This document shows, one piece after another, positions 58,339-64,000 of a DNA stretch of 64,000 nucleotides (positions within the stretch are counted from its first letter, which is position 1; every line of letters begins with the position of its first letter). Made by a program: the position numbers and the translations under genes. The stretch comes from Arthrobacter cheniae (GTDB lineage: Bacteria; Actinomycetota; Actinomycetes; Actinomycetales; Micrococcaceae): positions 124,001 to 188,000 of the forward strand of contig NZ_QZVT01000003.1 in NCBI RefSeq assembly GCF_003602275.1, read 5' to 3'. The notes under the pieces were generated by a model that had not been told where the DNA came from, ran no database searches, and was given only the letters and a program-made list of their open reading frames with translations.

Positions 58339-58398
58339 GTCGCGGTAGTCCGCTTAAGGTCGCGGTGGTTCGCTGAGCGTCGCTGTGGTTCGTGCCCC
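58339..58398. repeat. Three 20-bp tandem repeats between convergent operons
   Basis: Units at 58339-58358, 58359-58378 and 58379-58398 share GTCGCGGT-GGTTCGC with decreasing match. They fill part of the 183-base gap between eccC (+) and the RDD-FHA gene (-). They may be a slippage repeat or a poor terminator; no hairpin with T-run is seen here. Confidence 0.65.
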
Positions 58399-58491
58399 GC
58401 CCGGCTCAGCGGATGTCGGTACAGCCGGGGCGGCTTTGGCCGGTTGGCGCAGCGGCGGCTGCCCTCGTCGGCCTATGAAGCGGTGGCGGCC

Positions 58492-59547
58492 CTAGCGAAT
58501 GGTGAAGCGGCGGTCCCCGAAGCGGACGCTGGAGCCTCCGGGCAGCAACATCGCGACCTCCGGGTGCAGGGGCTGCTCCGAGCCGGTCTGATCGATGAGA
58601 AAGCTGCCATTCGTGGAGCCGCGGTCGGTGACCCACACCGCGCCCTGATCGAAGCCCAGATGGACGTGCGTCTTGGAGACCGAGCGATTGAGGTCGGCGA
58701 AGTTGATGAGGTAGTTGACGGCCTCGTTCGGTCGGGGCTCGGGATTGCGGCCGATGAGGGCCTGCCCGGCAATCTCCACCTCCGTGCCGTCGTCGAATAC
58801 CAGCACCCACTGACCGTCGACAGCTGCCCCCGAGCCGGACCCGGATGAAGACGCGGCCGATGCCTCCGCGGGTACCGGGGAAAGCTCCACATCCATGCCG
58901 GGCGTGCTCGGAGCCCAGCCGCTCGAAGGAGCAATCGGAGCAAATGGAGCAGGCGGGCCCGGCGCCGTGGACCCCGAAAGGGCGGGAACTTCCGTTCGCG
59001 GAGGAGTGCCGGCTGCCGCGAACGCGTGGTCCTGCCGGCTGCCAGAAGCGACAGCGGCCCCTGTCGCTTCGTTCTCCGGATTCGACGGAACCGTTTCGCC
59101 TGCGAGTCCGCCGGTGCGCAGCGGATCGCGGCCGGCACGGACGTCGAGGACATACGTACCCACGAGCTTGTCGTGCCAGCCCCGGCGCTGTCCGTCCCGG
59201 TCCCACGTGTTGGAGATGAGCAGCGCGAGCGGCCCGATGACGGGAACGATCGAGGATACGCCGAGCGCCAGCGCCCTCACGAGTGCAGCCACGAATCCGG
59301 GCGGAGTGCCTGCTGCGCTGACCGTCACGAGACCGAGGGCGAGGTTGCCCGGCGTCCGTCCCGTGGTCGATTCCCAGGCCAGGACGGCAATCCAGTACAG
59401 GAGCACGACGACCCCTGCCGACAGCAGGGCCGCCGTACCACCGTCGAGCAGGTAGGCGACGAGGACCGCGAGGGCGGGCACCAGGGTGTCGACCACCTTG
59501 GCCAGCACCCGCTGGCGGGCCAGGGCGTTGACGAGCTTTGTTGCCAT
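58492..59547 (-). CDS. RDD-family membrane protein with C-terminal FHA domain
   Basis: About 351 residues. The N-terminal RDD part has three TM segments ('VDTLVPALAVLVAYLL', 'ALLSAGVVVLLYWIAVLAW', 'SIVPVIGPLALLIS') with 'TTGRTPGNLALGL' and 'RRGWHDKLVGTYV'. A Pro/Ala/Ser linker runs to about residue 250. The FHA domain follows: 'ALIGRNPEPRPNE', 'SVSKTHVHLGF' and 'VTDRGSTNGSFL', all key phosphothreonine-binding residues intact. It likely docks phosphorylated partners at the membrane. Starts at 59589 or 59598 are alternatives to 59547. It closes the kinase-FHA operon. Confidence 0.9.
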   Translation of the reverse strand: MATKLVNALARQRVLAKVVDTLVPALAVLVAYLLDGGTAALLSAGVVVLLYWIAVLAWESTTGRTPGNLALGLVTVSAAGTPPGFVAALVRALALGVSSIVPVIGPLALLISNTWDRDGQRRGWHDKLVGTYVLDVRAGRDPLRTGGLAGETVPSNPENEATGAAVASGSRQDHAFAAAGTPPRTEVPALSGSTAPGPPAPFAPIAPSSGWAPSTPGMDVELSPVPAEASAASSSGSGSGAAVDGQWVLVFDDGTEVEIAGQALIGRNPEPRPNEAVNYLINFADLNRSVSKTHVHLGFDQGAVWVTDRGSTNGSFLIDQTGSEQPLHPEVAMLLPGGSSVRFGDRRFTIR

Positions 59548-59669
59548 GCGGCGGGTCCTGTCTTCCTGTCCGATGCCGTGCAGGGCCATCCCCTTCACCG
59601 TGCGGCACCGATCGTTCTGATTCTAGGGCGCCTGCGGCACCCTTCCTGTTCCGGCTCGGGCTCCGGGCG

Positions 59670-60377
59670 TCAGTCCTCCTCGCTACGACCCTTCATCGTC
59701 TCGAGCAGCCCGAGATCGTCCTGTGTGACCAGGTGCGAGGTGATGGCGTGTTCCACGAGGCGGGCCCGACGATTGGTCGCCACCTTGCCCCCGCCCCCAC
59801 GGAGCCCCACCACTCCGACCCGATCGAGCTTGTCGCACACGTTGTCCAACTTGCGGTTGAACCGGGTTAGCGCCCAGCCGAGCCGCTCGGCTGCCTGGGC
59901 GGAGGACGGAATGGCACTGAAACCGGTACCCTCGCGCCGCAGCATGGGCTCGGCGAGCGCGACGATGATCGCCTTCTGCGCGTCGGTGAAATGCACAGGA
60001 CCGATTGTGGAATCACCCGCACTGTCCTCCGCCCTGGCCTGCTGCCGGAACGCGGGCGTCTGGAGGTGGATGTCGAATTCGTAGGTCGTCGGCCCTGCTG
60101 TGAAGACCACCCGGGTCTGGCCGAAGACGATGGGGATGCGCGCACCCGGAGACACCCACGCCTGCATCCCGCCGGTGGTGTCCGCTACGGTGGCCGAGAT
60201 CATGCTGCCGACGTTCGACAGCCACCACATGCCGTTCTGGCGCGCCAGCTCGAGGAACTGTCGGTGCAGGTACGGATTGTCGTCGACCTCGAGGTCACCT
60301 TCGCGGCCGATGCTGAACACGGCGTCATCCGCAGGCTCATGCCACTCACCGCAGAAATCCAGCGCGAGCTCCCCCAT
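59670..60377 (-). CDS. FHA-like protein with a putative winged-helix C-terminus
   Basis: A 235-residue protein. Residues about 15-110 form an FHA-like fold ('FSIGREGDLEVDDNPYLHRQFLEL', 'WWLSNVGS'); the Gly-Arg and His are kept, but the canonical Ser-x-x-His is degenerate. The C-terminal half ('FTDAQKAIIVALAEPMLR', 'SAQAAERLGWALTRFNRKLDNVCDKL', 'NRRARLVEHAI') looks like a winged helix or similar DNA- or protein-binding domain. ATG at 60377 has AGG at good spacing. It lies 16 bases after the kinase gene's stop in the same operon. Its role is unknown; a phospho-responsive regulator is one idea. Confidence 0.75.
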   Translation of the reverse strand: MGELALDFCGEWHEPADDAVFSIGREGDLEVDDNPYLHRQFLELARQNGMWWLSNVGSMISATVADTTGGMQAWVSPGARIPIVFGQTRVVFTAGPTTYEFDIHLQTPAFRQQARAEDSAGDSTIGPVHFTDAQKAIIVALAEPMLRREGTGFSAIPSSAQAAERLGWALTRFNRKLDNVCDKLDRVGVVGLRGGGGKVATNRRARLVEHAITSHLVTQDDLGLLETMKGRSEED

Positions 60378-60393
60378 CGTGATCCTTTCTGTA

Positions 60394-62046
60394 CTACTCG
60401 GGCCAGCAGGCGGCGGTGGGTTCCGAACCCTGGCCGTTGCTGCGGGCTGTCTGGACTTCGATGCACGTGGTGCCGGACGCATCCGCCGGAACGGACGCCG
60501 TCAGCTGCAGCGTCCGGGTCCAATCCGACGTCTCACGGACGGTGACCGTCCGGAAGCGGTACACATCGCCGTCCTGCGGGTCCGGGTTGGTCCAGCTGAA
60601 GCTGACAGCAGCTCCTGCCGCACTCCCGGCCAAAGCCTCCGGAGGGGGAACGTTGCCCTCCACGCCCGCCAGCGGATCGGCAGGCGGCTGCGTGAATCCC
60701 GGCGGCGGAGCGGCGTCCTCCTGCGAGCCGCCGAGGGCTACTGCGGCAAGAGCGACGCCGGCCACCAGGACGGCGCCCGCGACGGCCAACAGGGCCGGCA
60801 CGCGCCTGGACCTACGGGCCTGATGGTTCCCGGTCCGGTCCGACGTCGCGCCTGCCTGGTCGGGGCGGAGTGTCGACGAGGTGGTCCGGCCCGTCGTGCT
60901 GCCCGACGTCATCGCTGCCGCCGCGTCCGCCGTCGTCGGGTCGAGGGCTGGGGCACCATCGCTCCCCCGCAGGACGGTGCGTCCTGCCTCCGTGACGTCG
61001 AAGGAGGGATCCTGGTGTGCACCGGGCGCCGCGAACCGCGGCACCTCGGTCCGGGTGGTCGGTGAATCGGGGAAGGTCGGCGAGGACGTGTTCGCATCGG
61101 GGTCGATCGACACGACCCGCCGGACGCGCGTTGCATCTTCGTCGGCGTCGACCTCCACGGTGTACCGGGCATCGTCGAGGACCTCGAAACCCGTGACCGA
61201 GTAACCCAGCTCCGTCTGGATCCGCTGCAGGGTGAGGCCGAAGGAGTAGGCGGATGCAAAGCGCGAGGACGGCTGCTTGGACATCGCTGTGGCGAGTGCG
61301 AGCTCGAGGGACGCAGGAACGTCCTCCCGGTGCGTGCGCTTCAGCGGCACGGAGCTGATGCGGTCCATCAGGGCGAGCTGCGAGTTGTCCATCCCCGGCT
61401 GCACGAACGGCGAGTGACCGGCAAGGAGCGTGTACACGGTGGCTCCCAATGACCACACGTCGGCGAGGACGCCATCCACCGCTTCGTCCCCGAAGGCCTC
61501 CGGCGGGGACCACGGGACGGACATGCCCTGGTCCTGGGCGGACCCGTCGGCGTCCGTGGTGCCGGAGATGCCGAAGTCCGTCAGCGCCGGTCGGTTGTAG
61601 TCCGTGACGAGGATGTTCGCCGGCTTGATGTCGCGATGAACGATGCCGGCACGGTGTGCGGACTCCACCGCGGATGCGACCTGGATGCCGATGGTCAGCG
61701 CCTCCGCGACGGACAGCCGCCCGCTGCGGTAGCGCACGTCGAGGCTCGGGCGGGAGCAGTACTCCATGGCGAGATAGGAGTGGCCATCCGCCGTCGTATT
61801 CGCCTCGAAGATGTTCACGATGTACGGGTGTGATGACAGCTGGGCCATCAGGTTCGCCTCCGCCTCGAACGCGCGGCGCGCCCCCTCCGTCCTCAGGTCC
61901 GAGATCAGGACCTTGACGGCTACCCGGCGGCGCGGACGGTCCTGCTCGTACAGGTAGACATCGGCGAAGCCACCGGAACCGAGCAGGCTCACGTACCGGT
62001 AGCCGGGCAGCGAGGGAGGCGGGGCAGGGAGGCGCTTCGGGCTCAC
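60394..62046 (-). CDS. Transmembrane Ser/Thr protein kinase with extracellular domain
   Basis: A 550-residue kinase. The cytoplasmic domain (about 15-275) has the G-loop 'LGSGGFADVYLYE', ATP-Lys in 'VAVKVL', 'VHRDIKPANILV', 'TDFGIS' and 'SPPEAFG', so it should be active. A Thr/Ser/Pro-rich juxtamembrane region and one TM (about 420-447) follow. A roughly 90-residue outer domain resembles a fibronectin-III/Ig-type beta fold with a Cys pair (TTCIEV, AACWPE); no PASTA repeats. The GTG start overlaps the upstream FHA gene's stop (GTGA). It probably phosphorylates the FHA partners and perhaps T7SS parts. Confidence 0.94.
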   Translation of the reverse strand: MSPKRLPAPPPSLPGYRYVSLLGSGGFADVYLYEQDRPRRRVAVKVLISDLRTEGARRAFEAEANLMAQLSSHPYIVNIFEANTTADGHSYLAMEYCSRPSLDVRYRSGRLSVAEALTIGIQVASAVESAHRAGIVHRDIKPANILVTDYNRPALTDFGISGTTDADGSAQDQGMSVPWSPPEAFGDEAVDGVLADVWSLGATVYTLLAGHSPFVQPGMDNSQLALMDRISSVPLKRTHREDVPASLELALATAMSKQPSSRFASAYSFGLTLQRIQTELGYSVTGFEVLDDARYTVEVDADEDATRVRRVVSIDPDANTSSPTFPDSPTTRTEVPRFAAPGAHQDPSFDVTEAGRTVLRGSDGAPALDPTTADAAAAMTSGSTTGRTTSSTLRPDQAGATSDRTGNHQARRSRRVPALLAVAGAVLVAGVALAAVALGGSQEDAAPPPGFTQPPADPLAGVEGNVPPPEALAGSAAGAAVSFSWTNPDPQDGDVYRFRTVTVRETSDWTRTLQLTASVPADASGTTCIEVQTARSNGQGSEPTAACWPE

Positions 62047-64000
62047 GGGAGGCCTTCGAACTGCAGCGAGACGTCCTCGCCCAGCTGTGCGATGTCGCCG
62101 TCGAGCAGGAAGGCACGCTCGCCCTCACCGAGGCGGCGCTGCGGTTGCCCGGCGCGGATCAGCACGGTGCCGTTGGTCGCGCGGAGATCGCACAGCAACA
62201 CGTGCCAGCCGTCGAGTCGGACCTCCACATGGGAACGCGAGATGTCCCCGGCGTTGCTGCGCACCTGCACGAGCCGGGGCATCTCCCTGCCTGCGACCCG
62301 GGAGACGGAGGGCTGACGGCCGAAGATCAGCGAGCGATCCAACGTGATCACCTCACCCGAGCTCACCCGCACCTGCCCCAGACTCGGACGCCTGACCTGT
62401 TCCGTGTCCTCCTTGAGCGCAGCGGAGCATTCGGCGCACTCGCTTCGCGTGGGTGCATTCGCGTGGCCCTGCAGGCACAGGCGTGCAACGATCATCGGAC
62501 CGGTGGCGGGTCCCGACGGCGGTCGTGGCGCTCTCGGCGCCGAGCCGGCCTCGCCTCCGGGGGGACGGACCACGGTATCGGCGGCATCGGCGTCCGAGCT
62601 GTTGACGGCGGTGGGCAGGGTCGACGGCCCCGCCGGGTCCTTCGGCAGGCCCAGGGCGGCCGGAGCGGCCGGTGCACCTTCGGTGACAGGTGCGGCCGGT
62701 GCGCCTTCCGTGACCGGAGTGGCGGGTGCGCCTTCGGTGACCGGCGCGGCTGGTGCACCTTCGGTGACCGGCTGGGTCGGTTCGGTCGCGGTGACCGGCC
62801 GGGCCGACTCACTCCCGAGCAGCGCACCCATGTCCGCGGGCGGGTTCCGGGTGGGTGTCGGCTTCATGATGGTGTCGCCGTCGTGATCGGAGGGGACGCC
62901 TGCTGGTGAGGCGTCAGTCGTGCTCGTTGGCGTGACCGTAATAACGACTGAGGCTGCGGTCGACGTCGGGGTCGGGGTGGGTGTCGCACCTGCGGCTTGG
63001 GCTCCGGCAGTGGGTGCGACGCCGCCGCCGTGTGTTCCTGACACGCCGGCTTCGTCACGCTGCCACGTGTCGGAGGAGGGAAACCGCCGCTGGATGGTCT
63101 GTTCGGCGTCGCCGGACACCATCTGGGGGGCGTTCACCAGGGAGGACATCGAGGGGAGTTCCAGCTCCTCCGCCGGCTCGGATGCTGTCGCGGTTGTCCT
63201 GGGCAAGAGCCAGGGGATGGAGTCGATGAGCTCCCTCGCAGCCGGTGCGGTGCGCTGCCCGGGAGCCGAGGTCGCCACCGGCGCGGCGGTGATGGTGACG
63301 CGTGTCGGTACCTGCAGGTCGGTGTCCGTGTCCGTGTCGGTGTCAGTACCCGTGTCCGGGCGGGCCGCGGCAGCATCGCCTTGGGGATGGGCAGCATCAT
63401 CTCGGCTGTGCGAAGCGTCATCGGGCGCGTAGAGCAACGGGTTGATGGTTGCGGAGTCGTCCCCGGCATGGACCGGCCTCCCGCCGATCGGGACGCCGGT
63501 CGAGCGACTTCCCGTCACGGAACCGTCGGAGGGTGACGTCGACGCAGGGGTGTGGCCGTCCTTCTCTGCGAAGGTCGCCGCTTGAGCGACGGCAGGCGGA
63601 ACCGCAGCTGCACGTACCGGAACCGGCACCGCGGCGCGCACGGTTGCTCGCCGGATGATCGCGGACGCGAGCACCATGCCGGCCTCCAGCGGGTACGGCC
63701 CGCCTGAGAAGGGAACACCAACGCGGGACACACCAGCGGCGGGAACACCGACGTCGGGAGCATCAGCGTCGGGAACACCATCCAGACCGAGGTGGAAGTC
63801 CTCGCCATCGCCGCCCTCGATGACCCGCTCGGTCCACGTGGTGATGCGTCCGCCCCCGATCACCTGCTCGCCCCCGGTTCCCACCGACAGGAGGAACGGC
63901 CCGCGGAGCATGACATGGAGATCCTCGTTGCACGAGAGGAGCGCGAAGGGTGGCACGGCGCTCACGTCCGAGCCGAAGCCTCGGGCCGCAATCGGCAGCA
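62043..64000 (-). CDS. Zinc-ribbon/FHA domain protein, 5' end outside window
   Basis: At least 652 residues; the frame stays open to the window edge and the N-terminal part seen ('FALLSCNEDLHVMLRGPF') reads like the second half of the N-terminal domain of such T7SS-linked FHA proteins. I therefore mark it partial. Then comes a long disordered Pro/Ala/Thr region with three sets of short repeats, a zinc ribbon 'LCLQGHANAPTRSECAECSAAL', and an FHA domain: 'IFGRQPSV', 'ISRSHVEVRLDG', 'DLRATNGTVLI'. It leads the kinase-FHA operon. It probably binds phosphothreonine on the kinase or on secretion parts. Confidence 0.88.
   Translation of the reverse strand, partial: LPIAARGFGSDVSAVPPFALLSCNEDLHVMLRGPFLLSVGTGGEQVIGGGRITTWTERVIEGGDGEDFHLGLDGVPDADAPDVGVPAAGVSRVGVPFSGGPYPLEAGMVLASAIIRRATVRAAVPVPVRAAAVPPAVAQAATFAEKDGHTPASTSPSDGSVTGSRSTGVPIGGRPVHAGDDSATINPLLYAPDDASHSRDDAAHPQGDAAAARPDTGTDTDTDTDTDLQVPTRVTITAAPVATSAPGQRTAPAARELIDSIPWLLPRTTATASEPAEELELPSMSSLVNAPQMVSGDAEQTIQRRFPSSDTWQRDEAGVSGTHGGGVAPTAGAQAAGATPTPTPTSTAASVVITVTPTSTTDASPAGVPSDHDGDTIMKPTPTRNPPADMGALLGSESARPVTATEPTQPVTEGAPAAPVTEGAPATPVTEGAPAAPVTEGAPAAPAALGLPKDPAGPSTLPTAVNSSDADAADTVVRPPGGEAGSAPRAPRPPSGPATGPMIVARLCLQGHANAPTRSECAECSAALKEDTEQVRRPSLGQVRVSSGEVITLDRSLIFGRQPSVSRVAGREMPRLVQVRSNAGDISRSHVEVRLDGWHVLLCDLRATNGTVLIRAGQPQRRLGEGERAFLLDGDIAQLGEDVSLQFEGLP
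62671..62778. repeat. Four 27-bp tandem repeats in the FHA gene
   Basis: Four 27-bp units (62671-62697, 62698-62724, 62725-62751, 62752-62778) encode a nine-residue repeat of the form P-V-T-E-G-A-P-A-A/T in the disordered region. High identity at the DNA level suggests recent expansion. Confidence 0.88.
63325..63360. repeat. Six-base tandem repeat encoding Thr-Asp dipeptides
   Basis: A GTGTCC/GTGTCG unit repeated about five times encodes alternating Asp-Thr residues in the disordered region of the FHA protein. This kind of short in-frame repeat is prone to length change. Confidence 0.75.
63711..63785. repeat. Five 15-bp tandem repeats in the FHA gene
   Basis: Five 15-bp units at 63711-63785, built on GGGAACACC, encode a five-residue repeat of type Val-Pro/Ser-Ala/Asp with Val/Ala-rich spacing, just after the N-terminal domain. 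Later units are diverged. Confidence 0.75.

Noticed and set aside
62671-63785. Tandem repeats as a CRISPR array or transposon end
   Set aside because: Units are in frame and encode peptide repeats; there are no unique spacers or terminal inverted repeats.

Overview
The window is chromosomal DNA from a high-GC Gram-positive bacterium, most likely a member of the Micrococcaceae (Arthrobacter-like). This is inferred from the strong GC bias at third codon positions, frequent GTG/TTG starts with GGAGG-type ribosome binding sites, a SAM-IV riboswitch (a class largely restricted to Actinobacteria), a DtxR/IdeR-like iron box, a single-chain GlyRS, GatCAB, and an actinobacterial type VII secretion module. 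I see no rRNA, IS element, prophage or CRISPR array. One tRNA gene (Asn, GTT) is present.

Layout. 1-7.3 kb: the 5' end of a GT4 glycosyltransferase, a multidrug/Mg-type membrane permease overlapping a CDP-alcohol phosphatidyltransferase, a holin-X-like membrane protein, a sugar-porter MFS permease divergent from a Bcr/CflA-type exporter, and an SDR/DUF2867 oxidoreductase. 7.5-13.8 kb: tRNA-Asn with its terminator, then the co-directional housekeeping run yibE/F-like, dusB, dgt, dnaG. 14-24.2 kb: hydrolases, a PlsC-type acyltransferase, GNAT plus glyS, an S4 RNA-binding protein, an SGNH hydrolase, and the methionine pair metY-metX under a SAM-IV riboswitch. 24.5-26.5 kb: a VOC protein, a Cys-rich DUF1540 protein with an AT-rich operator-like palindrome upstream, and a CPBP membrane protease.

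26.5-34.6 kb holds a complete-looking histidine-utilisation locus. hutH is divergent from a tightly overlapped operon encoding an IclR regulator, HutU, an M20 amidohydrolase, HutF and HutI. The path is His to urocanate to imidazolone propionate to formiminoglutamate to N-formylglutamate. No recognisable HutG deformylase is present, so the M20 enzyme is the obvious candidate for the last step. 34.6-50.5 kb: a siderophore-interacting protein behind an iron box, a KhtTU-like K+/H+ antiporter pair, a CDF transporter, an FAD oxidoreductase, the threonine-degradation pair tdh-kbl, an APH-like kinase, gatCAB, small enzymes and ligA.

50.6-64 kb is the most unusual part: a compact type VII (ESX-like) secretion locus. 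Two WXG100-like proteins without the canonical Trp are divergent from an operon of a small single-TM protein, EccD, a MinD-like ATPase and a fused three-ATPase EccC. Converging on it is a signalling operon: a zinc-ribbon/FHA protein (running off the window), a membrane Ser/Thr kinase, an FHA-like protein with a putative winged-helix C-terminus, and an RDD-FHA membrane protein. EccB, EccE and MycP are not recognisable inside the window. The architecture suggests phospho-regulated secretion, which is inference from gene content.
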